Shown here in pieces: positions 12,101-20,276 of a stretch of 64,000 bases of DNA (position 1 is its first letter; every line of letters begins with the position of its first letter). Source of the DNA: Tenacibaculum sp. MAR_2009_124 (GTDB lineage Bacteria; Bacteroidota; Bacteroidia; Flavobacteriales; Flavobacteriaceae); the NCBI RefSeq assembly GCF_900105455.1, contig NZ_FNSF01000005.1, positions 62,001-126,000 on the forward strand, written 5' to 3'. Position numbers and translations under genes: made by a program. Below the pieces are notes generated by a model. That model was not told the DNA's origin, searched no databases, and saw only the letters and a program-made list of their open reading frames with translations.

Positions 12101-15100
12101 TGAGTATATGGTTCCATCAGTTTGGATTCCTCTTTCCAAAATGCCACTTACTCAAAATGGAAAAATAGACAAAAAAGCACTGCCTGAACCTGATACTTCT
12201 TTACTTTCATCAAACAGATACACTGCACCAGAAACCCCGCTTGAAAAACAACTTGCTACTATTTGGTCAACATTATTAAAAATACAACAAGTTGGAACTA
12301 ATGATAATTTCTTTGAATTAGGTGGGCATAGTTTGCTGGCAACACGTTTGGTTTCAATCATTAGAAAAGAACTAAAAATTGAGGTTGCCATTAAGGATAT
12401 TTTCAAATACTCGACAATCGCTCAATTAGCCGAGCACTTATCAAAGCAAGATGCAGCCACGATTTTACCTACAATTACAAAGCAAGAACAGCGTCCAAAA
12501 TACATTCCTCTTTCTTTTAACCAAGAACGCTTATGGTTTATTGATCAATTAAAAGGAAGTAAAGAATATGATATGCCTTTGATTCTTGAACTAAAAGGAG
12601 ATGTACAATCAACAATTTTAAAAAAAACATTAAAACTAATTATTTCACGACATGAAATATTACGTACAATGCTTCTTTCAGAAGAAGGCAATGGGTATCA
12701 AAAAATAGTTTCAGAAGACCAATGGGAACTGGCTCTACAAACAATTACTACCAATGAATCACTTAAAGAACAAATTGATACGTTTACATCGACACCTTTC
12801 GATTTAGCTCTTGATTACAAGGTAAAAGCAAAACTGTTTAAGGTTTCAGAACAAAACTTTGTCTTCGCTTGTGTTTTCCACCATATTGTTGGTGATGGCT
12901 GGTCAAAAGACATTTTTTTCAATGAATTTACCACTATTTACAAAGCACTAAGTTTAAATACAGAACCGAAACTTCCTTTTTTAACATTGCAATATGCCGA
13001 CTATGCTATTTGGCAACGTCAATATCTTTCTGGGAGTATACTTGAAAAGCAACTGGAATATTGGCATAAAAAGTTACATGGAGTTTCTAATATTACACTT
13101 CCCTTAGATTTCGCAAGACCTTCTATACAGAGTAATTCTGGAAATAGTATTGAACACATATTAGCTTCTGAACTAAGTAATTCTTTAAATAGAGTTTGTA
13201 AAGAAGAAGGCGTCACTCTATTCATGCTTTTACTATCAGCTTTTAAAGTATTGTTAAGCCGATGGAGTAATCAACAGGATATTTGTGTGGGTACTCCAAT
13301 TGCAAATAGAACTCAAGCAGAACTGGAGGGAATGATTGGCTTCTTTGTAAATACTTTAGCCTTAAGAAGCGATTTAAGTAAAAACCTAAGCTTTAAAAAA
13401 CTCTTAAATTCAGTAAAGGAAACAACTCTCGAAGCTTATGATCACCAATTAGCTCCTTTTGAAAGAATCGTCGACCGTGTTTTAAATGAACGAGATTTAA
13501 GCACCTCTCCTTTATTTCAAGTCGCTTTTATTCTACAAAATACTCCAAATGAATCGGACGGTCTGATTTTAAATAACATTCAGGCTTCTCCATATAATAC
13601 AAACCATGAAAGTGCTAAATTTGACCTTACTTTAAGCTCCTATGAAAAGGATAACCACATCTACTTAGGAATCAATTACCGAACGGAGTTATTCCAAAAA
13701 GACACTATTCAACGATTGTTAAATGGGTATGTTCAATTACTTACAAATGTTGTTGACAACATAGAAGCATCAATTCATGATGTTTCCATTTTAACACAAA
13801 ATGAACGAGAGTTAACACTTAATACTTTTAATAATTTTGATAAGGTCTTCCCTGAAAACAATACGCTTCATGGTTATTTTTCAAAACTAGCAAAAGAGAT
13901 TCCAAATAATTTAGCGTTGGTTTTTGAAAACAATGAGCTTACGTATAAAAAACTTGATGAAAAATCAAATCAATTTGCCAATTTCTTAACTGAGAACTTT
14001 ATTATTGAAAATGAAGAGTTAATCAATGTCGTTTTAGAAAGGAATGAATGGTTTATTATTTCCATTCTGGGAATTATGAAAACTGGGGCTGCTTATATCC
14101 CAATTGACCCAAGTTACCCCGAGGAAAGAAAAACGTATATAAAAGAAAATTCAAAGTCGAAAATCACGATTGACAGTAAACTCGTAAACAAATTCAAAAA
14201 AGAGAATTCCAAGTTTAGCAAATTGCCAATTCTAATAAATGTTTCCCCCTCAAACCTGGCCTATATCATATATACTTCAGGAAGTACCGGTAATCCAAAA
14301 GGGGTTATGATTGAACATAAAAATGTTTTGAACACTCTCTTATCTCAAATCGACATTTTTTCAGTAAAAAGTTCAGATCATTGTTTACAGTTCGCTAGTT
14401 CTTCTTTTGATGCTTCTGTAAGTGAGATTTTTGTTTCACTCTTAAGTGGAAGTAAACTATATATTACTGACGAAAATAGAAAAACTGACATTAGCTACTT
14501 ACGAAAATTTATTAGTAGTCATAAAATTTCTATTTTAACGTTACCTCCAGCATTACTTCAAGTTTTATCTATCGAAGATTTAAAAGGAGTAAAAACTTTA
14601 ATTACTGCTGGAGAAGCAATTCCTCTAGAGCTAGGTAAACAATTCTCTAAACATTTTAATTATTACAATGCCTATGGCCCGACTGAAACAAGTATCTGTG
14701 CTACCATCTTTAAAGGGGTTATTGAAGACAGAGTTACCATTGGTCATCCAATTCATAATACCAAAATCTACATCACTGACGACAATTTAAATCCGCTTCC
14801 AATTGGTGTTATTGGAGAGTTGTGTATTGGTGGTAAAGGTGTTGGTAGAGGTTACTTAAATAACGAAGATTTAACCAATCAAAAGTTTGTTCAGAACCCA
14901 TTTGATGAAATGGAGAAAACAAAACTTTATAAATCTGGAGATCTTGCACGATGGTTACCTGATGGGACCATTGAGTTTTTAGGACGTAAGGATGATCAAG
15001 TAAAAATTAGAGGTTATAGAATAGAACTGGGTGAAGTTGAGCATCATATCAGTCAAATAAAAGGAGTTAAACAGGCTGTTGTTTTAGCAAAAAAAACGAA

Positions 15101-16874
15101 TCAAGGGATTAACCAGCTTATTTGTTATATGACTACGAAAAACGAATTCAACGAAAGTAGTATTAAAGAAGAACTCCAAGCTACTTTACCGAGTTTTATG
15201 GTTCCTTCAACATTTGTTACTATCGATGAATTTCCTTTGACAAATAATAAAAAAGTTGATAAAAAAGCTTTATTGAATATTGATGTTTTAAAAGCTTCTA
15301 CAGACTCTTATCATGCTCCGAGCAATACAACTGAAGAGCAACTTGCAACAATATGGCAGGAGGTCTTGGCTTTGGAAAAAGTAGGTGTCCATGATAATTT
15401 CTTTGAAATTGGAGGGAATTCAATTTTAGCTATTCGCTTGGTAGCAAAACTTCAAGAATTCTTTAAACTTGAAATTAATGATTTATTCAAATATCCTACT
15501 GTTAATAAACTATCAAAAAACATAAGCTACTCAAAAGACTTCTTTAAAAATAAAATCCAGCATCATATAACTCAATTAAGAAAATTAGAAAATCAGAAAG
15601 AGTTAAACAAACCGTCCGAAAAATTAAACCAACAGGCATTAATTACTGAAAAAATTAACATTGAGAAACAAGAGTATCTTTCAAAAATTAAAGATTTGAA
15701 TACGCTGAATCTTGAAAAGGAAATAGCTTACAATAATTTATTACTCCTTGGATCCACAGGGTATTTAGGAATTAATCTTCTTAGAAGTTTGTTGCTTCAA
15801 AATTCATCACAACTAACAACAATCGTAAGAGCAGAAAATAACACTGCCGCCAAAGAAAGATTATCAGAATTATATACCTTCTATTTTAATGAAGAATTAC
15901 CCAACACAAAAAATATAACTGTTATTGCGGGCGATATTACGAAACCATTATTTGGGATTGATAAAGCCATTTATAAACAACTAACAAATTCTGTCGATAG
16001 TATTATAAATGCGGCGGCAAATGCTAAACATTATGGGAGTCTTGAAAGTTTTCAAAAAATCAATGTATACCCAATTGAAACCATGATTTCTTTTGCCAAT
16101 GAAGGAGTTTCGAAGGTTATTCACCACGTATCTACACTAAGTATTTCTGGGTTTAAGAATATTGATTCAGCAGATCAATCATTTCTATTCACAGAAAAAG
16201 AAACAAACAAAAATCAAAATCATACTAATTTTTATACGCAAAGTAAATTAGAAGGTGATACTCTCTTAGATAAAGCTAGACAAAAAGGAATTAAAGCTAA
16301 TATTTATCGAGTTGGAAACTTAAGTTTCAACAGTACCAATGGAAGTTTTCAAAGAAACATAGAAGACAACGCTTTTTATAACCGCATGAAGTCTTTTCTA
16401 GCTATAGAAGCAATGCCTGAATCACAACAAAATATGGAGATTTCATGCATAGATAAAGTATCTGAAGCTATATTAACTGTATTTAATAAGAAAGAATTGT
16501 TTAATCGAAACTTTCATATTAGAAACACCTACTCTTTGAGTAATACCGAATTTGTTGATTTTGCAAATAAAAACGGATATTCGATTACACTAGAAAAGAT
16601 GAGTGATTTCTTTGAAAACTTATTAAACCAATATAGTGAAAAGAAAGAGCTCATTAATCGTTTCCTTTTACATTCGAGCGCCTTTGATGCAGATGTATCC
16701 GATGTGATTCCATATCAAGTATGTAGTAATAAAACAGATTACATTCTTGACAAATTAGGGTTTGCTTGGAACGAAATAGACGAGCAACAAATAAAACAGA
16801 TGCTCGATTATGGAGAAAAGATTAATTTCTGGTATCAAACCCATAAAGATTCTAAAAAACTAGAAGAGGTTTAA
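9126..16874 (+). CDS. Nonribosomal peptide synthetase, TubC docking-C-A-T-C-A-T-reductase (terminal)
   Basis: 2582 residues. Residues 1-55 (starting MSLHILKILKELNENGAKLE) look like a TubC N-terminal docking domain, which pairs with the C-terminal tail of the upstream synthetase. Then C4 (about 80-500; HHIASDA, Gly replaced by Ala), A4 (525-1020), T4 (DNFFELGGHS near 1058), C5 (1125-1545; HHIVGDG), A5 (1575-2050), T5 (DNFFEIGGNS near 2090), a Lys/Glu-rich linker, and a C-terminal thioester reductase (2200-2575). The reductase has the Rossmann motif GSTGYLG, NAAANAKHYG and the YTQSK (YxxxK) catalytic pair. My reading of the A4 pocket is DVQFFAHVV, close to proline codes; A5 is DASTIAAIC, close to Tyr/Phe codes. 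There is no thioesterase, so NAD(P)H-dependent release as aldehyde (or alcohol) is expected. It starts one base after the previous stop, which suggests translational coupling, and is followed by a strong terminator. Confidence 0.97.
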   Translation: MSLHILKILKELNENGAKLEVNKGSLKLKATKPIANDLISLLKKHKEELIDFIEKHQVKTSSTSLPKVTNLSGNFTGKIPLSFSQERLWFLDQLNGSVEYHVPFMLNLKGNLTPDAMEQSLRTIITRHEILRTVLLSEDGVPFQKVTDSDEWSMLQKETSIINSEKDVEEFTKLPFDLSKDFMLKACLFRVSKDHHILVCLFHHIASDAWSSGIFMNELSELYSSFSSNTPTSLSPLDIQYSDYAIWLRNHVEGTFLNEQINYWKKQLSNVNNLLLPTDFPRPAIQSKNGAGTSLEIDKTLSNDVLQLCQKEDVTLFILMLSTFKILMSRYSNQKDICIGSPIANRTQAELEGLLGFFTNTLAFRSNLEGNPTFKDFLKTVKQTTLEGYDHQLVPFEKIVDSVSNQRDLSMSPLFQVMLVINNTPEGNKDLKLENVDVSNYTINRESSKFDLTLLVFNTNGQLTIGIEYCTDLFKESTAEQILRNFKELLKSITENIELPIENLNILEPSEKITSLDAFNQNEKNYPGNQTVLDLFKKRVVQTPNKTALVFQNQQLTYLELDRKSDKIAHTLLTKGVKPNDKVGICIDRSEEMIIGILAILKTGSAYVAIDPEYPESRIDHMIQDSGIQLLLTSKECIEKVTNDNLEVVILSTELACETTTDQSLPNVSPEQLAYLIYTSGSTGKPKGVLMSHKALFNLIYFQKEAAISGDKVTQFTSISFDVSFQEIFFSLSQGKELHIISSKLKKDALALKNYIKENNINIIFLPTSFFNFFSSEGYFEELTSVKNIFVAGEQLKMTPELIHYLKNSDVTLHNHYGPSEAHVVTTHELSNRNNNIETTTPFIGFPVANNQIYILDTHQQLVPLGVPGELCIGGNQLANGYLNKPELTSEKFIANPFKDNEKIYRTGDLAKWSSDGNIIFLGRIDNQVKVRGYRIELGEIENALASLEEIVECSVLAKKDEQGNNRLVSYIVSVNDFNKEEIQNELKKLLPEYMVPSVWIPLSKMPLTQNGKIDKKALPEPDTSLLSSNRYTAPETPLEKQLATIWSTLLKIQQVGTNDNFFELGGHSLLATRLVSIIRKELKIEVAIKDIFKYSTIAQLAEHLSKQDAATILPTITKQEQRPKYIPLSFNQERLWFIDQLKGSKEYDMPLILELKGDVQSTILKKTLKLIISRHEILRTMLLSEEGNGYQKIVSEDQWELALQTITTNESLKEQIDTFTSTPFDLALDYKVKAKLFKVSEQNFVFACVFHHIVGDGWSKDIFFNEFTTIYKALSLNTEPKLPFLTLQYADYAIWQRQYLSGSILEKQLEYWHKKLHGVSNITLPLDFARPSIQSNSGNSIEHILASELSNSLNRVCKEEGVTLFMLLLSAFKVLLSRWSNQQDICVGTPIANRTQAELEGMIGFFVNTLALRSDLSKNLSFKKLLNSVKETTLEAYDHQLAPFERIVDRVLNERDLSTSPLFQVAFILQNTPNESDGLILNNIQASPYNTNHESAKFDLTLSSYEKDNHIYLGINYRTELFQKDTIQRLLNGYVQLLTNVVDNIEASIHDVSILTQNERELTLNTFNNFDKVFPENNTLHGYFSKLAKEIPNNLALVFENNELTYKKLDEKSNQFANFLTENFIIENEELINVVLERNEWFIISILGIMKTGAAYIPIDPSYPEERKTYIKENSKSKITIDSKLVNKFKKENSKFSKLPILINVSPSNLAYIIYTSGSTGNPKGVMIEHKNVLNTLLSQIDIFSVKSSDHCLQFASSSFDASVSEIFVSLLSGSKLYITDENRKTDISYLRKFISSHKISILTLPPALLQVLSIEDLKGVKTLITAGEAIPLELGKQFSKHFNYYNAYGPTETSICATIFKGVIEDRVTIGHPIHNTKIYITDDNLNPLPIGVIGELCIGGKGVGRGYLNNEDLTNQKFVQNPFDEMEKTKLYKSGDLARWLPDGTIEFLGRKDDQVKIRGYRIELGEVEHHISQIKGVKQAVVLAKKTNQGINQLICYMTTKNEFNESSIKEELQATLPSFMVPSTFVTIDEFPLTNNKKVDKKALLNIDVLKASTDSYHAPSNTTEEQLATIWQEVLALEKVGVHDNFFEIGGNSILAIRLVAKLQEFFKLEINDLFKYPTVNKLSKNISYSKDFFKNKIQHHITQLRKLENQKELNKPSEKLNQQALITEKINIEKQEYLSKIKDLNTLNLEKEIAYNNLLLLGSTGYLGINLLRSLLLQNSSQLTTIVRAENNTAAKERLSELYTFYFNEELPNTKNITVIAGDITKPLFGIDKAIYKQLTNSVDSIINAAANAKHYGSLESFQKINVYPIETMISFANEGVSKVIHHVSTLSISGFKNIDSADQSFLFTEKETNKNQNHTNFYTQSKLEGDTLLDKARQKGIKANIYRVGNLSFNSTNGSFQRNIEDNAFYNRMKSFLAIEAMPESQQNMEISCIDKVSEAILTVFNKKELFNRNFHIRNTYSLSNTEFVDFANKNGYSITLEKMSDFFENLLNQYSEKKELINRFLLHSSAFDADVSDVIPYQVCSNKTDYILDKLGFAWNEIDEQQIKQMLDYGEKINFWYQTHKDSKKLEEV

Positions 16875-16877
16875 CAA

Positions 16878-16906
16878 AAAAAGAGGCTGTCTAAGACAGC
16901 CTCTTT
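16878..16906. terminator. Bidirectional intrinsic terminator
   Basis: A perfect 10-bp stem, AGAGGCTGTC/GACAGCCTCT with a 3-base loop (TAA), is flanked by an A-run on the left and a T-run on the right. It lies between the NRPS gene (+) and the kbp-like gene (-) and can stop transcription from both. Confidence 0.93.
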
Positions 16907-16925
16907 TACCATATATTATGTCTAA

Positions 16926-17396
16926 TTAGTCCACTAATGGTGGAATTCTTAGTACTTGCCCAGGATAAATTTTATCTGGATGAGAAAGCATTGGTTTATT
17001 CGCTTCGAAAATTACAGGATACTTCATCGCATCACCATAAAAATTCTTAGCAATTTTACCTAAAGTATCTCCACCTACAACGGTATGAAACTGTGCCATT
17101 TCTTCTTCCTTAATTTCTTCCACTTCAGCAACTGTCATATTATCTTCTACAGATGCAATCCCTTCGGTATTTCCAACTACTAAAACAACTTTTTCTTTAG
17201 TAGCTAAATCAGTAGCTTCACCACTAACTGCTGCCTTATCATCGTCTACAGTTACAGCTAAATCAGACACTGACAAGCCTAAAGCATTTACAGCTTCAAC
17301 TAATTTTCCTGCTTTTTCAGCAGCTTCTTCTTCTGTGGTTTTTCCGATTCCAAATACTTTCGCACCGGCATTTTTGATAAATGAAAAAATTCCCAT
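16926..17396 (-). CDS. kbp: BON and LysM domain protein, Kbp (YgaU) family
   Basis: 156 residues. The N-terminus (MGIFSFIKNAGAKVFG) matches the short amphipathic start of E. coli Kbp/YgaU. A BON-like domain follows (about 30-95, including VGNTEGIASVEDNM), then a LysM domain (about 103-153, with HTVVGGDTLGKIAKNFYGDA and ending KIYPGQVLRIP). In E. coli, Kbp is a cytoplasmic potassium-binding protein; LysM domains otherwise bind peptidoglycan. No signal peptide is visible, so a cytoplasmic role fits. A acidic, Ala/Glu-rich insert (TTEEEAAEKAGK) precedes the BON part. The gene is monocistronic and converges on the NRPS with a shared terminator. Function in this organism is inferred from the family. 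Confidence 0.9.
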   Translation of the reverse strand: MGIFSFIKNAGAKVFGIGKTTEEEAAEKAGKLVEAVNALGLSVSDLAVTVDDDKAAVSGEATDLATKEKVVLVVGNTEGIASVEDNMTVAEVEEIKEEEMAQFHTVVGGDTLGKIAKNFYGDAMKYPVIFEANKPMLSHPDKIYPGQVLRIPPLVD

Positions 17397-17608
17397 TCTT
17401 TTTTGATTTTTTGTTAATAAATAAATGTTTCTACTTGCCTAATATACAATTTTTATACCAAAAAATAATAAAGCAATAGTATACATAATCGTAACTTAAA
17501 CTTATTAAGTTTTCAATCAAAAAAAACAAACTATTTTTAACCTTTCATTTTCAGTAAATAATGAAATTTCGAACAATAATTCTCTAGGGGTTAGTTTGTG
17601 AAAAGTGC

Positions 17609-17634
17609 AAAAAAAAGTCGTTTTAAAAACGACC
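17609..17634 (-). terminator. Intrinsic terminator of thiL
   Basis: On the minus strand, the hairpin GTCGTT/AACGAC with a 5-base loop is followed by a run of eight T. It lies just past the thiL stop codon. Confidence 0.8.
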
Positions 17635-17640
17635 TTAAAT

Positions 17641-18687
17641 TTATTCTTCAAAAGAGTTCCAGCCTTGCGCCTTTAGCGCAATTTCTTGGTTCGCCCGTGT
17701 TACTAAATTCAATCCTTGATCTTTCTCAGTAATATGACCAATAATAGTTAAATTGGGATTTCCTTTAATTTTATCAAAATCATTAATAGAAACTGTAAAT
17801 AACAATTCATAATCCTCTCCTCCACTCAAAGCAACCATTGTTGAATCAATATCAAATTCTTCACAAGTAGAAATCACCTGTGGGTCCAAAGGAAACTTAT
17901 CTTCATAGATTTTACAACCTACTTTACTCTGTGTACATATATGAAAAATCTCTGACGACAATCCATCAGAAATATCTATCATTGATGTAGGTTTCACCTC
18001 TAAATCTGCTAAAAGTCTAGGAATATCTTTTCTTGCTTCAGGTTTCAGTTGCCTTTCAATAATATATGAGTAATTTTCTAAATCCGGCTGATTCTGAGGA
18101 TTTACTTCAAATACTTGCTTCTCTCTTTCTAATACCTGCAATCCTAAGTAGGCTCCACCCAAATCTCCTGAAACTACAACTAAATCCGTTGGTTTCGCTC
18201 CATCTCTATAAACAATATCTTCCTTAGTTGCTTTTCCTATAGCAGTAATTGAAATTAATATTCCTTTATTAGAAGAAGTTGTATCACCTCCAATTAAATC
18301 TACATTATATGTATTACATGCTAATTGAATTCCAGCATATAACTCCTCTATAGCCTCTAAAGAAAACCTATTAGAAACTGCAATAGAAACAGTAATCTGC
18401 TCAGCCTCCGCATTCATCGCATAAACATCCGATAAATTTACCATAACAGCTTTATATCCTAAATGCTTTAAAGGCATATAACTTAAATCAAAATGCACTC
18501 CTTCAACCAATAAATCTGTGGTTACTACTGTTTGTTTTTCAGAAGATTCCAATACTGCTGCATCATCACCAATTCCTTTCACTGACGTAGCATGCTTCAA
18601 CGAAAAGTGTTTTGTCAAATGATCTATTAATCCGAACTCACCTAACGACGCTAGAGACGTTCTATCTTGATTTTTATTTTCTAACAT
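17641..18687 (-). CDS. thiL: Thiamine-monophosphate kinase
   Basis: ThiL phosphorylates thiamine monophosphate to the diphosphate cofactor with ATP, the last step of thiamine synthesis. The protein has the PurM-like ATP-grasp features of the family: GIGDDAAVLE near the N-terminus, TDLLVEGVHFDLSYM, GGDTTSS, DISDGLSSE and SGGEDYELLFTV near the C-terminus. The frame is open to an ATG at 18714, but I place the start at 18687 (MLENKNQDRT). That matches the usual N-terminus of flavobacterial ThiL, gives 348 residues, and leaves a TATCTTTG promoter box (18699-18692) outside the coding region. A hairpin terminator follows. It stands alone, divergent from the surface-protein cassette. Confidence 0.95.
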   Translation of the reverse strand: MLENKNQDRTSLASLGEFGLIDHLTKHFSLKHATSVKGIGDDAAVLESSEKQTVVTTDLLVEGVHFDLSYMPLKHLGYKAVMVNLSDVYAMNAEAEQITVSIAVSNRFSLEAIEELYAGIQLACNTYNVDLIGGDTTSSNKGILISITAIGKATKEDIVYRDGAKPTDLVVVSGDLGGAYLGLQVLEREKQVFEVNPQNQPDLENYSYIIERQLKPEARKDIPRLLADLEVKPTSMIDISDGLSSEIFHICTQSKVGCKIYEDKFPLDPQVISTCEEFDIDSTMVALSGGEDYELLFTVSINDFDKIKGNPNLTIIGHITEKDQGLNLVTRANQEIALKAQGWNSFEE

Positions 18688-18691
18688 GCTG

Positions 18692-18699
18692 CAAAGATA
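18692..18699 (-). promoter_or_regulatory. thiL: Bacteroidota -7 box (TATCTTTG) for thiL
   Basis: TATCTTTG fits the TAnnTTTG consensus exactly. It ends only four bases before the ATG at 18687, so the predicted transcription start coincides with the A of the start codon. No convincing TTTG -33 element is seen at the usual spacing. Confidence 0.6.
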
Positions 18700-18778
18700 C
18701 TTATATCTCAACAATTAACACAGTGTAATTATATGTCAATCTCCTATATTAAAACTAGAAACAAAAATCTTTTTCGTA

Positions 18779-18804
18779 TTGTATTTCAATATTTTATAAA
18801 TTTG
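18779..18804 (+). promoter_or_regulatory. Bacteroidota promoter for the choice-of-anchor B / MbnPH cassette
   Basis: TAAATTTG at 18797-18804 fits the TAnnTTTG -7 consensus exactly. A weak TTG (18779-18781) lies 15 bases upstream as a possible -33. The box lies inside the longest open frame, which supports translation from the downstream ATG at 18829, about 20 bases after the predicted transcript start. Confidence 0.6.
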
Positions 18805-18828
18805 TTAAACACCCCTAAATTATACGGC

Positions 18829-20274
18829 ATGCTTAAAAAAATCTTTTTTATCTCGTTTTTATTGTCAATAACAGTTATTCATTCTCAAACAACTTGTAGT
18901 AATGGTATGGCAGGAGACTATCCTTGTAGCAATTATGATCTAATGGCTTTTATTCCGATTTCAACACTTGCTAATTCCAATGGTTCACCTAGCTCTAGTG
19001 ACATATGGGGATGGACAGACAGCACAACTAATAAAGAATACGCTATTGCGGGCATGTCAAACAGTACTGCTTTTATTGATATTAGCGACCCTGTAAATCC
19101 TATTTTTCTTGGCAGGTTAAATTCTAATGCAGGAAACAACTCCTGGAGAGATATTAAAGTTTATAACAATCATGCATTTATTGTAGCTGACATCGTTGGA
19201 GAACATGGAATGCAGGTTTTTGACTTAAGAAGGCTTCGTGGTGTAACTTCTGAGCAAAATTTCACCGCTGATGCTATTTATACCGGTGTTGGAAGCTGCC
19301 ATAATATTGTTATCAATGAAGATAAAGGAGTCGCCTACTTAGTTGGCTGTAGAAGTACCAATGGAGGAGGCCCTATTTTTATCGACATTTCGAATCCTAC
19401 TAATCCAACAAGTTTAGGTGATTATCAAACAGATGGATACTCTCATGATGCACAAGTCATCACCTACAACGGTCCTGACACTGAACATCAAGGCAAGGAA
19501 ATTTATATTGGTAGCAATGAAGATGAAATTGTAGTACTCGATGTTACTGACAAAAATAATGTAGTAAGAATTTCAAATATTAACTATCCTCAAATTGGAT
19601 ATACACACCAAGGATGGTTTACCGAAGATCATCGTTACTTTATTTTAGGTGATGAAACGGATGAACGAAATTATGGAATGAATACACGAACCTTAATCTT
19701 TGACCTCCAAGATTTAGATACCCCGAACCTGTCTTCTACTTATTTAGGAGAAACCGGAGCCATAGACCATAATGGGTATACTAAAGAAAATGAATTTTTC
19801 TTGTCAAGTTACACTGCAGGTATGCGAGTATTAGATATTTCGAACATTTCATCAACATCAAATCCAATGACGGAAATTGGATATTTTGACACGCATCCTG
19901 AAAATGACAACACATCTTTTAGAGGTGTTTGGAGCGTTTACCCATACTTCCAAAGCGGAAACATTGTAATCAATGATATTAATAGAGGAATGTTTATCGT
20001 TAAAAAAAGCGGTACGTTAAATTCTGATTCTGATGAAATCAATGAAACAGCTATAAAAATATATCCAAACCCCACCGATGTAAATCCAATTATATCCATT
20101 AACAAAGGTCGCATTGAAACCATTGATGTTATTTCAATTTTAGGTAAAAAAGTTCTTTCTTTTAAAGATATCAATAATCATGATTTTGAAATTGACATAA
20201 GCGGTATTTCATCAGGAATATACTTCATAAGAATAAACAATAAATCAGCGCAAAAATTAATAGTAAACAACTAA
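18829..20274 (+). CDS. Choice-of-anchor B family secreted protein with type IX secretion sorting domain
   Basis: 481 residues from the ATG at 18829. The frame is open further upstream, but this start gives a clean signal peptide (MLKKIFFISFLLSITVIHSQ) and sits just after a promoter box. The body has LVIVD-like beta-propeller repeats typical of choice-of-anchor B proteins (for example AFIDISDPVNPIFLGRL and IFIDISNPTNPTSLGDY). Residues from about 410 form a type A T9SS sorting domain (KIYPNPTD ... ISSGIYFIRI), so the protein should be exported by the type IX system and attached or released at the cell surface. It heads a tight four-gene run with a repeat lipoprotein, MbnP and a di-heme peroxidase. 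Its own ligand is unknown. Confidence 0.9.
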   Translation: MLKKIFFISFLLSITVIHSQTTCSNGMAGDYPCSNYDLMAFIPISTLANSNGSPSSSDIWGWTDSTTNKEYAIAGMSNSTAFIDISDPVNPIFLGRLNSNAGNNSWRDIKVYNNHAFIVADIVGEHGMQVFDLRRLRGVTSEQNFTADAIYTGVGSCHNIVINEDKGVAYLVGCRSTNGGGPIFIDISNPTNPTSLGDYQTDGYSHDAQVITYNGPDTEHQGKEIYIGSNEDEIVVLDVTDKNNVVRISNINYPQIGYTHQGWFTEDHRYFILGDETDERNYGMNTRTLIFDLQDLDTPNLSSTYLGETGAIDHNGYTKENEFFLSSYTAGMRVLDISNISSTSNPMTEIGYFDTHPENDNTSFRGVWSVYPYFQSGNIVINDINRGMFIVKKSGTLNSDSDEINETAIKIYPNPTDVNPIISINKGRIETIDVISILGKKVLSFKDINNHDFEIDISGISSGIYFIRINNKSAQKLIVNN

Positions 20275-20276
20275 AA

